DNA of 13,083 bases, taken from positions 1-13,083 of the forward strand of contig CAZBLU010000041.1 in the NCBI GenBank assembly GCA_964493015.1. Direction: 5' to 3'. A program made the translations under genes and the position numbers. Of this stretch, positions 6,630 to 13,083 are shown piece after piece. Below the pieces are notes generated by a model, which searched no databases, had not been told where the DNA came from, and saw only the letters and a program-made list of their open reading frames with translations. Source of the DNA: Caldimicrobium sp964493015 (GTDB lineage Bacteria; Desulfobacterota; Thermodesulfobacteria; Thermodesulfobacteriales; Thermodesulfobacteriaceae). Within the stretch, counting starts at the first letter, position 1, and the number at the start of each line of letters is the position of its first letter.

Positions 6630-7149
6630 TTTAAAAGAGACCTTGCGCTTAGAACAGGCTTACTGTCATAAACCAAAGGGTTGCTACCTTGCTAAAATCT
6701 CTTTACCCGCAAATTTTTTATCTATTCTTCCCTATCTAAGAGGTAAAGTAAGCCCTCTTTTTTATGATCCTCAAAGCAGTCTTATCTTTAAATGGCCCTA
6801 TAGGGGGAACTTTTATAAGATTTCCTTGGGTAAGGATTATCTTCAGTGGGGCATTGTGAGTAGTAAAGAGGAAGCAGAAGAGGTATTTAGTGCTCTTCTT
6901 ACCTTTCTTAGGGATCTTTGTCAAAATTTGGAAGAAATAAAGCCAGATTATAGGCCTGTAAAAAGACCTCCTCCCCTTGAGATCTATAAATATCTCCCTA
7001 AAACTAATTGCAAAGAATGTGGAGAATTATCTTGCCTTGCCTTTGCAGGAAAGGTGGCCATAGGAGAGGCTGAAATCTCCCTATGCCCCCACCTAACCTT
7101 TGAAAATTTAGAGCTCCTTACTGTCCTGCTTGAGGGAGGCACTCCTTAG
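6592..7149 (+). CDS. 4Fe-4S-domain protein (CdhC/AcsC-type Fe-S motif), function unknown
   Basis: A 185-residue protein. The C-terminal KYLPKTNCKECGELSCLAFA and following residues hold Cys140-x2-Cys143-x4-Cys148-x16-Cys165, the pattern of the Fe-S domain found in corrinoid Fe-S proteins, electron-transfer subunits and ferredoxin-like regulators (PF04060 type). Residues 1-125 (KAKDFLEYLKDNLKETL ... SLIFKWPYRGNFYKISLG) resemble the DUF3786-like partner domain often attached to such motifs; I recognise the arrangement, not a function. No signal peptide or membrane helix is seen. The start at ATG 6592 lies inside the ParB-like gene (38-base overlap, different frame), implying coupled translation. 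The 3' end overlaps holA on the other strand by 42 bases. It could bind a cluster for sensing or electron transfer. Confidence 0.75.
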   Translation: MKAKDFLEYLKDNLKETLRLEQAYCHKPKGCYLAKISLPANFLSILPYLRGKVSPLFYDPQSSLIFKWPYRGNFYKISLGKDYLQWGIVSSKEEAEEVFSALLTFLRDLCQNLEEIKPDYRPVKRPPPLEIYKYLPKTNCKECGELSCLAFAGKVAIGEAEISLCPHLTFENLELLTVLLEGGTP

Positions 7150-8217
7150 ATTTTTCCAAAAATTAAAAACAAAATTATGAAAGACCCTTAGAGGAGGTTT
7201 GTAATCCCTTTTTAATTCCAGCTCAGCCTGATAAAGTAAGTCAAAGACAAAGGCCAAGTCAGAGACTTTTTGTAAATTTTTTTTGGCACTAAAGAGAGAA
7301 AAAGGGTGGCTATCCCGTAAAATCTTTGGGATCTCTTGCAGGGGATTTTCTTTCAGGGCTTCCCAGAGGCGAAGGAAGTGACTATAGCTTTCTTCCCTTT
7401 CAAGTTCACTATTTTCCCTTAAAAATTCCTTCAAAATCTGTAGTTTCTTAAAATATTTGTAGAGATAAGACAAGATCTCACTTGGCTCCTTTTTGAGATC
7501 AAGAAGGTTGGTAATCGTTCTAAGCACCTTTTCAGGGCTTAAATTAAAGAGGGCATCACCCAAAAGATAGAGAGCACTATCTTCCAGGGGCACTACTATT
7601 TCCCAAATCTTTTCCTGAGTGATAGTGCCTTCACCCAAGCAATAGAGAATAAGTTTTTCCAGCTCCCGTTTAAAATGAAAATAATCCCCACCTACCAGGT
7701 CTAAAAAGAGAGCTGCCGTTTTCTTGTCCATGAAAAAATTATGTTCTTTCAGAGTGGCAAGCAGTTCCACTTCTAAGAGATCCTCCTTTTTTTTAGCGTA
7801 ATAAGGGATGATAGCACCCTTTTCTAAGGCAAACTTATAAAGGGGGTGATCTTCCTCCATCTTTTCAGAGAAAATAAACCAAGTAAAGGTCTGAAGCCCC
7901 TCTCTAAAGGGCTTCAAAATCTCTTCAACCTTGCTCTGGGGAATATCCTCTGGACCAAGGATAATTAAATAAACTTTTTTGGAGCCAAAGAGCCCCTCTT
8001 GATATCCTTTACTATTTAAAAACTCCTTCTTTTGCTCCCGATCTCTTAAGTCATAAGTCTCAAGCACAGAACCCTTTTCCTGAAGAACTCTATAGACCTC
8101 TTTAGCCTTCTCTAAGGTGATTTCCAAAGGGCCGATAAAGATGTAAACTGGGGCTACACGATTTTGCTTGGCAAGATCAACAAGCTTGCCAAGCTGAAGG
8201 GGAGGAAAGAGTGGCAT
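7108..8217 (-). CDS. holA: DNA polymerase III delta subunit
   Basis: The delta subunit opens the sliding clamp as part of the clamp-loader complex. The 369-residue protein starts with PLQLGKLVDLAKQNRVAPVYIFIGPLEITLEKAKEVY, the family's degenerate nucleotide-binding region (the P-loop is lost in delta). It continues with GLFGSKKVYLI, a middle helical domain containing FFMDKKTAALFLDLVGGDY and LEKLILYCLGEGTIT, and the collar-domain region with LGDALFNLSPEKVL and YLYKYFKKLQ. The tail KRDYKPPLRVFHNFVFNFW is slightly extended compared with the usual length of about 340. ATG 8217 is three bases after the tyrS stop (TAAggcATG), so translation is probably coupled. It is the last gene of the minus-strand operon, and its 3' end runs 42 bases into the convergent Fe-S gene. 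Confidence 0.88.
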   Translation of the reverse strand: MPLFPPLQLGKLVDLAKQNRVAPVYIFIGPLEITLEKAKEVYRVLQEKGSVLETYDLRDREQKKEFLNSKGYQEGLFGSKKVYLIILGPEDIPQSKVEEILKPFREGLQTFTWFIFSEKMEEDHPLYKFALEKGAIIPYYAKKKEDLLEVELLATLKEHNFFMDKKTAALFLDLVGGDYFHFKRELEKLILYCLGEGTITQEKIWEIVVPLEDSALYLLGDALFNLSPEKVLRTITNLLDLKKEPSEILSYLYKYFKKLQILKEFLRENSELEREESYSHFLRLWEALKENPLQEIPKILRDSHPFSLFSAKKNLQKVSDLAFVFDLLYQAELELKRDYKPPLRVFHNFVFNFWKNLRSASLKQDSKEL

Positions 8218-8220
8218 GCC

Positions 8221-9429
8221 TTAACGGGCTATCAGTTTAATAAATCTTCTCTTGCCTATTTTGAAGATGTGTTCTCCAGGGGAAAGCTCAAGTTCTTCCG
8301 TTGTTAGAGGCTCTTTATTCCAATCTATGGCCCGCTGGGCAAGAAGTCTCTTGACCTCGGAACTTGATTTCAGGATGCCTAATTCCTTAAAAAACTTAGG
8401 GAGATAAATCTTTCCAGAGGTTATCTCATAGGTCTCCATCTCTGTAGGAAGCTCTCTCTTGCTAAAAACCTTTTCAAATTCCTCTTGGGCCCACTTAGCC
8501 TCTTCCTCTGAATGGTACTGACTTACTATTAAATAGGCAAGCCTCATTTTCACCTCTTTGGGATGCAGCCTCTCAGCTTCAACGGCTTCCTTCATCCTTT
8601 CTATTTCCTCTAAGGGGTAATCGGTAAGCAATTCATAGTATTTCCACATAAGAGGATCAGGGATACTCATCAATTTGCCAAACATTTCAAAGGGAGGCTC
8701 CATGATCCCCACATAATTTCCCAGGCTTTTGCTCATCTTTTGCACACCATCTAAGCCTTCAAGAAGGGGGGTGGTAATAATCACCTGAGGCTCAAGGCCG
8801 TATTCACGCTGAATATCTCTCCCAATAAGAAGATTAAAGAGTTGATCTGTACCCCCAAGTTCCACATCAGCCTTCAAGGCAACAGAGTCATAGGCCTGAA
8901 AAAGGGGATAAATTAATTCATGCACAGCGATAGGTAGGCCTGCCTCAAATCTCTTCTTAAAGTCATCTCTTTCCAGTATCCTGGCTACCGTATATTTTGC
9001 ACAGAGCCTAATCACCTCTTCTGCTCTCATCTGGGAAAACCATTCACTGTTAAAAACCACCTTGGTCTTGGTAGGATCTAAGATCTTAAAAACCTGGGCC
9101 TGATAGGTCTTAGCATTCTCTTGAACCTGTTCCTTGGTTAAAGCAGGTCTTGTTTCCGATCTTCCTGTGGGATCACCTATCATGGCCGTAAAGTCTCCGA
9201 TAAGAAAATAGACCTCATGGCCTAAGTCCTGAAAGTGCTTGAGTTTTCTTAGTAAAACAGTATGGCCTAAGTGAAGGTCAGGGGCTGTGGGATCAAAACC
9301 TGCCTTTATTCTAAGGGGTTTTCCCTCTTTGAGAGATCTTTCTAATTTTTTAATTAACTCCTCTTCTTCAATCAGGTCAACTATACCTCTCTTTATGATC
9401 TCAAGGGCCCTTTTTATTTCTTCCCTCAT
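8221..9429 (-). CDS. tyrS: Tyrosyl-tRNA synthetase (class Ic, TyrRS type 2)
   Basis: TyrS charges tRNA-Tyr with tyrosine in the cytoplasm. The 402-residue protein has the HIGH-type motif HLGH at 53-56 (within KAGFDPTAPDLHLGH), GDFTAMIGDPTGRSE, the tyrosine-pocket region VHELIYPLFQAYDSV, ELGGTDQLFNLLIGRDIQ, and KMSKS at 231-235 followed by LGNYVGI. The C-terminal 60 or so residues form an S4 RNA-binding domain (SSSEVKRLLAQRAI ... GEHIFKIGKRRFIKLI). I chose ATG 9429 over TTG 9450: the upstream Shine-Dalgarno (GGGGAGG, 9446-9440) sits ten bases before the ATG but would be inside the gene if the TTG were used. The SD overlaps the stop codon of cobA/hemD. No T-box leader is visible; regulation appears to be through the operon. 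Confidence 0.97.
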   Translation of the reverse strand: MREEIKRALEIIKRGIVDLIEEEELIKKLERSLKEGKPLRIKAGFDPTAPDLHLGHTVLLRKLKHFQDLGHEVYFLIGDFTAMIGDPTGRSETRPALTKEQVQENAKTYQAQVFKILDPTKTKVVFNSEWFSQMRAEEVIRLCAKYTVARILERDDFKKRFEAGLPIAVHELIYPLFQAYDSVALKADVELGGTDQLFNLLIGRDIQREYGLEPQVIITTPLLEGLDGVQKMSKSLGNYVGIMEPPFEMFGKLMSIPDPLMWKYYELLTDYPLEEIERMKEAVEAERLHPKEVKMRLAYLIVSQYHSEEEAKWAQEEFEKVFSKRELPTEMETYEITSGKIYLPKFFKELGILKSSSEVKRLLAQRAIDWNKEPLTTEELELSPGEHIFKIGKRRFIKLIAR

Positions 9430-9446
9430 GGCTCTGCTTCCTCCCC

Positions 9447-10973
9447 TCAAGAATCAGCAGGAAAGTTATAATAATCTAAAATGGCCTCAACCAATCCTGA
9501 AATAGTGTATTCTTTAGCCTCAATTTGAGGATTATATCCCCTCTCCCTTAGCGTCTGTGAGGTTACAGGGCCAATAGAAGCTAAAATAACCTCCTTTGGA
9601 AGCTTTAGATTGTCCTCTTCAAGGATTTTAAAGAAATTCTCCACAGTAGAGGAACTGGTAAAGGTAATAAGGTCAATTCCCTCTTGAAAGGCCTCCCTAA
9701 GGCTTTTACCTACTTCCTTTGGTTTCACCGTCTCATAAATAGGTAGTATCTCAACCTCTGCTCCCCTCTCCTTGAGAGAAAGGGGTAAAACCTCACGGGC
9801 AACCTTAGCGCGCACAAATAGTATTCTCTTACCTTTAACGTCTATTTCCTTAAAAGCTTCTACAAGACCTTCCTGGGTATAATCTTTTGTAGGCATAAGA
9901 TCTGCTTTAATCCCCCTTTGTTGCAGAGGCTTCATCGTTGCTGGGCCAATTACTGCAATTTTACATCCACCAAGGGCCCGAACATCTAAACCCAAACTAA
10001 AGAGCCTTTCAAAAAAGAACTTAACCCCATTTTCAGAGGTGAAAACAAGCCAGTCATATTTTGAAAGTTCTTGGAAAATAGAGAGGTTTTCCTCTCCCCA
10101 AAGAGGTCTTACTTCAATTGTGGGGATTTCTACTACCTGGGCTCCATGCTCAGTTAAGGCCTTACGGAGCTTACTTGCCTGTTCTCGGGTTCTGGTTATT
10201 AAAATCCTCTTACCAAAAAGAGGTTTTTTCTCAAACCAGTTAAAATCTCTTCTCAGTTTCACAACCTCACCAACCACAATAATAGCGGGGGCCGTGATCC
10301 CCTTTTCTTTAACTATATCCACAATGTTTTTTAGAGTCCCTTCAGCAGTTTTCTGCCGAGGAGTAGTTCCCCACTGAATAACCGCACAGGGAGTATCTGG
10401 GCTTTTTCCTTCTCTAAGCAAATTCTCCACTATATGAGGTAAATTCTTAACCCCCATTAAAAAAACGAGGGTCCCGATCTTGGCAAGGGCTGAAAAATTG
10501 ACTTTACTTTCTTCCTTATCCTCTGCCTCATGCCCCGTAACAATAGCCAAAGTAGAGGTAAAATTCCTATGGGTCACAGGGATACCTGCATAGGCAGGCA
10601 CGGCAATAGCTGAAGTTATCCCAGGTACTACTTCAAAGAGAATACCCTCTTTAAGGAGCTCTTCAATTTCTTCCCCCCCTCTTCCAAAGAGAAAGGGATC
10701 TCCTCCTTTAAGCCTAACCACCTTCTTTCCTTCCTTTGCCTTTCTGACAAGAAGCTTATTTATTTCTTCCTGAGGAAGTGTATGGGCTCCACCCTTTTTA
10801 CCTACATAAATAAGTTCACAGTTAGAGGGACAGTATTTGAGCAACTCGGGATTAGCAAGATAATCATAAACTACTACCTCTGCCTCTTCTAAAAGTTCCT
10901 TTCCCCTAAGAGTTAACAGGCCTGGATCCCCTGGCCCAGCTCCCACTAAATAAACCTTCCCCATCCCTTCCAT
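9447..10973 (-). CDS. cobA/hemD: Fused uroporphyrinogen-III C-methyltransferase / uroporphyrinogen-III synthase
   Basis: One 508-residue polypeptide joins two consecutive enzymes. Residues about 5-245 are SUMT (CobA): VYLVGAGPGDPGLLTLRG (7-24, SAM-binding loop), VVRLKGGDPFLFGRGGEE (85-102), PGITSAIAVPAYAGIPVTHR (117-136), and a GTTPRQKTAEGTL segment. It methylates uroporphyrinogen III at C-2 and C-7, giving precorrin-2. Residues about 253-505 are HemD: GKRILITRTREQASKLR, VFTSENGVKFFFERL (310-324), GKRILFVRAKVAREVLP and ITFTSSSTVENFF. HemD cyclises hydroxymethylbilane. The fusion channels HemC's product towards siroheme and cobamides, while some uroporphyrinogen III may leave for heme. ATG 10973 is preceded by GAGGT overlapping the end of hemC, four bases away; ATG 10964 is a less well-placed alternative. 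Confidence 0.95.
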   Translation of the reverse strand: MEGMGKVYLVGAGPGDPGLLTLRGKELLEEAEVVVYDYLANPELLKYCPSNCELIYVGKKGGAHTLPQEEINKLLVRKAKEGKKVVRLKGGDPFLFGRGGEEIEELLKEGILFEVVPGITSAIAVPAYAGIPVTHRNFTSTLAIVTGHEAEDKEESKVNFSALAKIGTLVFLMGVKNLPHIVENLLREGKSPDTPCAVIQWGTTPRQKTAEGTLKNIVDIVKEKGITAPAIIVVGEVVKLRRDFNWFEKKPLFGKRILITRTREQASKLRKALTEHGAQVVEIPTIEVRPLWGEENLSIFQELSKYDWLVFTSENGVKFFFERLFSLGLDVRALGGCKIAVIGPATMKPLQQRGIKADLMPTKDYTQEGLVEAFKEIDVKGKRILFVRAKVAREVLPLSLKERGAEVEILPIYETVKPKEVGKSLREAFQEGIDLITFTSSSTVENFFKILEEDNLKLPKEVILASIGPVTSQTLRERGYNPQIEAKEYTISGLVEAILDYYNFPADS

Positions 10974-10977
10974 GCCT

Positions 10978-11892
10978 TTACCTCGAATAAAGCTCCTCTA
11001 AAATCCTTTTTCCACCCCTGGCAAGCAAATCTTTAGCTAAATTCTCTCCCAGAGTTTCAGCCTCACTTGGAAGGCCTTCTATTATGCCCCTGTAAAAGTT
11101 AATGCCCTCTAAGTCGCTAATAAATCCTGTTATAACAAGTTTAGAATCTTTTATATAGGCATAGGCTCCCAGAGGGACTTGACAGCCTCCTTCCAAGGTC
11201 TTTAAAAAGGCCCTTTCTGCTTTGACAGCAAGGGCTGTTTCCTCAGAATGAATAGCCCTTAAGAGCTCTTTAACCCTCTTGTCATTTCTTCGGACCTCTA
11301 CTCCTAAGGCCCCCTGCCCTACGGCAGGAATCATCTCATCTAAAGAGAATCTCTTGAACCTCACCTCTATTCCCAGCCTTCTTAGGCCTGCCTCAGCAAG
11401 GATAATCCCTTCAAATTGTCCTTCCTTCCATTTCCTCAGTCTGGTATCCACATTTCCCCTGAGGGGTAGAATTTCCAGATCTGGCCTTAATCTCTTTATT
11501 TGAGACAATCTCCTTAAACTGCTTGTTCCAACTTTGGCCCCCTTTGGTAGAGCCTTAAGGTCCTCAAAGTGAGATATCCAGACATCAAAGGGTGATTCCC
11601 TTTCTGGGATTACAAAAATCTCAAGCCCTTCAGGCAGTTTTGCTGGCACATCCTTCATGCTGTGGACCGCAAAATCAACCTCTCCCTGTAAAAGGGCCTC
11701 TTCAATTTCCTTAACAAAGAGCCCCTTACCTCCAATCTTACTCAGCGGGGAATCCAGTATTTTATCACCTGTTGTTTTAATAATGACCTTTTCTACTTCT
11801 ATAGAGGGATGAGCCTCTTTAAGCTTGGCAATTACCCAATCCGTTTGCGCTAAGGCTAATTTACTTCCTCTGGTTCCTACACGAAGAAGCAA
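10978..11892 (-). CDS. hemC: Hydroxymethylbilane synthase (porphobilinogen deaminase)
   Basis: HemC condenses four porphobilinogens into hydroxymethylbilane. The 304-residue protein has RVGTRGSKLALAQTDWV at the N-terminus, KTTGDKILDSPLSKIGGKG, VHSMKDVPAKLPEGL, GTSSLRRLSQIKRLRP, LPLRGNVDTRLRKW, GQGALGVEVR, and LEGGCQVPLGAYA with Cys237, which carries the dipyrromethane cofactor. The start is TTG 11892: no ATG is near, the conserved RVGTRGSKLALA begins only four residues in, and GGGAG (11904-11900) lies seven bases upstream. It is 20 bases after the FmdB-type gene and four bases before cobA/hemD, whose HemD half uses its product directly. Confidence 0.97.
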   Translation of the reverse strand: MLLRVGTRGSKLALAQTDWVIAKLKEAHPSIEVEKVIIKTTGDKILDSPLSKIGGKGLFVKEIEEALLQGEVDFAVHSMKDVPAKLPEGLEIFVIPERESPFDVWISHFEDLKALPKGAKVGTSSLRRLSQIKRLRPDLEILPLRGNVDTRLRKWKEGQFEGIILAEAGLRRLGIEVRFKRFSLDEMIPAVGQGALGVEVRRNDKRVKELLRAIHSEETALAVKAERAFLKTLEGGCQVPLGAYAYIKDSKLVITGFISDLEGINFYRGIIEGLPSEAETLGENLAKDLLARGGKRILEELYSR

Positions 11893-11912
11893 AGAAAAAC
11901 TCCCAGAGAAAT

Positions 11913-12131
11913 TTACTTACAACTACTGCAGGTTCCACCACTACAGGAACCACAAGATGAGCCCGAACTACTCACAAATTTTCCTCCAGCTTTAAAGGCT
12001 ACCTGAGAGATAAGTTTATGCACTTTGGAACCTTTACATTTTTTACATTTTACTCCATCTATCTTATTTCCGAGGACTAACTCTTCAAAAACCTCTCCAC
12101 ATTCTTCACACTGGAATTCAAATATAGGCAT
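11913..12131 (-). CDS. FmdB-family zinc-ribbon protein
   Basis: A 72-residue protein beginning MPIFEFQCEECGEVFEELV, the FmdB/CxxC_CXXC_SSSS zinc-ribbon signature. Cys pairs are CEEC (8-11) and CKKC (about 30-33), followed by a Cys/Ser/Gly-rich tail (SSCGSCSGGTCSSCK). FmdB-type proteins are small putative regulators; the family's biochemical role is not settled. ATG 12131 has a strong Shine-Dalgarno (GGGAGGGG, 12146-12139, seven bases away). It is the first gene of the hemC-cobA/hemD-tyrS-holA operon, so it may co-vary with tetrapyrrole synthesis. The extra cysteines in the tail could bind additional metal (inference). Confidence 0.88.
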   Translation of the reverse strand: MPIFEFQCEECGEVFEELVLGNKIDGVKCKKCKGSKVHKLISQVAFKAGGKFVSSSGSSCGSCSGGTCSSCK

Positions 12132-12172
12132 AGACTATCCCCTCCCAGATCTTAAAAATAATTTAAATGTTA

Positions 12173-12200
12173 AAAATACTACCTTTTGGGCCTCCGTCAA
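12173..12200 (-). promoter_or_regulatory. Sigma-70-type promoter for the fmdB-hemC-cobA/hemD-tyrS-holA operon
   Basis: On the minus strand TTGACG (12200-12195) is followed after 16 bases by TATTTT (12178-12173). Transcription would start near 12166, giving a leader of about 35 bases that contains the strong ribosome-binding site of the first gene. Both boxes are good matches (5/6 and 5/6). I see no riboswitch-like folding in so short a leader. Confidence 0.55.
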
Positions 12201-12415
12201 GGGTATACAGAAAGTGTTAGGAAAACAGGCAAAGATGAAAAGATCAACTCTGACGCTTAGAGCAATAGCAATGAAGTTCAGTCTATCTTGGGAGCAAAAT
12301 TTAAAAAAGTGTAATAAGAGATTGCCTGTAGAAGTGTTAAAGAGTTGCCCTTTTTATACAGCTGTTTTGTCTTTTTTGTCACTAACTTGAACTCAGGTTA
12401 AGAGATAATAACTAA
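12201..12415. other. Gene-poor stretch between the divergent operon promoter and the right Rpn copy
   Basis: I see no supported gene. One + strand frame is open through to TGA at 12388-12390 (about 60 residues, KQAKMKRSTLTLRAIAMKF onward) but has no ribosome-binding site, no recognisable family, and runs antisense into the zinc-ribbon gene upstream. It could be a decayed insertion. Unlike the left gap, I cannot match it to the Rpn C-terminus. Confidence 0.4.
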
Positions 12416-12468
12416 GATTATAACTAATTTTGAAAGGCCCTCAAATTATAACCCAGCTTTAAAAACCA

Positions 12469-12477
12469 TGTTATAAT
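12469..12477 (+). promoter_or_regulatory. Extended -10 promoter of the right Rpn copy, predicting leaderless mRNA
   Basis: TGTTATAAT (TG at 12469-12470, TATAAT 12472-12477) lies seven bases before the ATG at 12485, with no Shine-Dalgarno and no clear -35 box. It is identical to the element of the left copy, although bases just upstream have diverged by transitions, which suggests the block is functionally constrained or recently homogenised. Confidence 0.6.
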
Positions 12478-12484
12478 AACAAGC

Positions 12485-13083
12485 ATGACTATCCTTCCTC
12501 ATCCTCATGATGCCTTCTTTAAAGCCTTCCTCAAGGACCCTGAAAACCTAAAACAGTTCCTCAAAGATTTCCTCCCAGGTGAGCTCCTCAAATTCTTGAG
12601 CCTTAATCACCTCCAAATCCTCCCTGAAGAAAAAATACCCCTCTCTAAGGAAAAACGCTTAATTCCTGATCTTGTGGTAGAAACCTCTCTCCTTGACCGC
12701 ACTCTCCACATCTATCTCCTCATCGAGCACAAAAGCCAGCCCGATATTAGGACCTTTCTCCAAATAGGCTTTTACATCCTCTCCCTTCATGAAGAGGACC
12801 TCAAAGCAGGAAGAAGGCTAACCCCTGTTTTTCCTCTGGTGTATTATCACGGAAAAGTGGCCTGGGGTTTACCAAGGCACTATCTTGAGCTTTTTGATTT
12901 GCCTCAAAAGATTAGGGCCTTTTTTCTTGACTTTGTGCTTGAGGTTGTGGATCTCTCTAAGGTTGAAGATGAGGCTCTTCTTGAGAGGCTTGAACTTTAT
13001 GGCTTTCTTTATGGGTTTCTTTGGTTGCAGAAGAATATGGGGAGAGCAACTCTTGAGGAGATAGTTTATGTGCTTGAGAGGCT
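12485..13083 (+). CDS. Rpn-family PD-(D/E)XK nuclease, intact as far as visible, 3' end outside window
   Basis: The frame is open for 199 codons to the right edge. Nuclease core: DAFFKAFLKDPENLKQFL (9-26), Asp62 in PDLVVE, Glu81-x-Lys83 in LLIEHKSQPD, FLQIGFYILS (91-100), then LTPVFPLVYYHGKVAW (112-127), the strand and turn typical of Rpn proteins. DFVLEVVDLSKVED and YGFLYGFLWLQKNMGRATLEEI follow. The last visible residues match the C-terminal frame of the broken left copy, so the missing end probably resembles 3815-4262, including the Gly-Leu repeat. E. coli Rpn proteins are nucleases that promote recombination, and some produce an internal C-terminal antitoxin; both roles are known of the family, not shown here. 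No transposon ends flank it. Confidence 0.88.
   Translation, partial: MTILPHPHDAFFKAFLKDPENLKQFLKDFLPGELLKFLSLNHLQILPEEKIPLSKEKRLIPDLVVETSLLDRTLHIYLLIEHKSQPDIRTFLQIGFYILSLHEEDLKAGRRLTPVFPLVYYHGKVAWGLPRHYLELFDLPQKIRAFFLDFVLEVVDLSKVEDEALLERLELYGFLYGFLWLQKNMGRATLEEIVYVLER

Larger units (their letters stand above)
12416..13083 (+). repeat. Direct repeat, right copy (Rpn promoter and coding DNA)
   Basis: This is the counterpart of 3340-3814, in the same orientation. It includes the promoter block and the first 599 bases of the Rpn gene, and retains the 200 bases (12814-13013) lost from the left copy. The repeat continues past the window edge, so its full length is unknown. Confidence 0.95.

Noticed and set aside
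7131..7160. Intrinsic terminator after the Fe-S gene (GGAG-gca-CTCC then T-run)
   Set aside because: The stem is only four base pairs with a three-base loop, and the T-run is offset and interrupted.
9430..9450. TTG 9450 as the tyrS start
   Set aside because: The Shine-Dalgarno GGGGAGG lies downstream of the TTG and correctly spaced for ATG 9429; the extra residues MRGGSRA are not family-like.
12025..12390. 121-codon + strand frame across the zinc-ribbon gene and gap
   Set aside because: Its first third is antisense to a well-supported gene with a strong ribosome-binding site, and the remainder has no recognisable family or start signal.
3340..13083. Composite transposon bounded by the Rpn copies
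   Set aside because: Despite the old 'transposase_31' name, Rpn proteins are nucleases. I see no terminal inverted repeats or target-site duplications, and the enclosed genes are housekeeping genes.

Overview
The window looks like chromosome from a moderately AT-rich, probably thermophilic bacterium. Proteins are rich in Lys and Glu, genes are packed with gaps of 0-20 bases, and TTG/GTG starts occur. A CobA-HemD fusion, a siroheme/heme operon and a PhnD-type binding protein beside a hybrid kinase suggest a sulfur-metabolising anaerobe, possibly of the Thermodesulfobacteriota. That placement is inference from gene content; there is no rRNA or marker search behind it.

Left (1-3020, + strand): the 3' part of a PhnD-type periplasmic binding protein, followed one base later by a two-TM hybrid histidine kinase (PAS, HisKA, HATPase, receiver). 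No permease or ATPase gene lies between them, so the pair reads as binding protein plus sensor, not as a transporter.

Left Rpn zone (3021-4262): a decayed C-terminal fragment of an Rpn/PD-(D/E)XK gene (3152-3247), then a fuller Rpn-family gene (3409-4262). The latter is broken by a net 193-bp internal deletion that shifts frame. An intact-looking copy of the same gene enters at the right edge (12485 to the window end). The two form direct repeats 9,076 bp apart and share an extended -10 promoter that predicts leaderless mRNA.

Centre, + strand operon (4449-7149): small Rho_N-like protein, purC, ParB-like-domain protein, and a 4Fe-4S-domain protein that overlaps the ParB-like gene by 38 bp.

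Centre, - strand operon (12131 down to 7108): FmdB-type zinc ribbon, hemC, cobA/hemD fusion, tyrS, holA, behind a promoter at 12173-12200. hemC and cobA/hemD take porphobilinogen to uroporphyrinogen III and precorrin-2, the route to siroheme, heme and cobamides. tyrS and holA are translation and replication housekeeping genes. The two operons converge, and their last genes overlap by 42 bp.

The most unusual material is the Rpn family: one probably live copy, one disabled copy that keeps a complete C-terminal reading frame, and one fossil. Other points are a sharp identity plateau between copies, a reversal of C/G skew inside the gene, and a signal for leaderless transcription. The ParB-like and Fe-S genes in the purC operon are a second, quieter puzzle.
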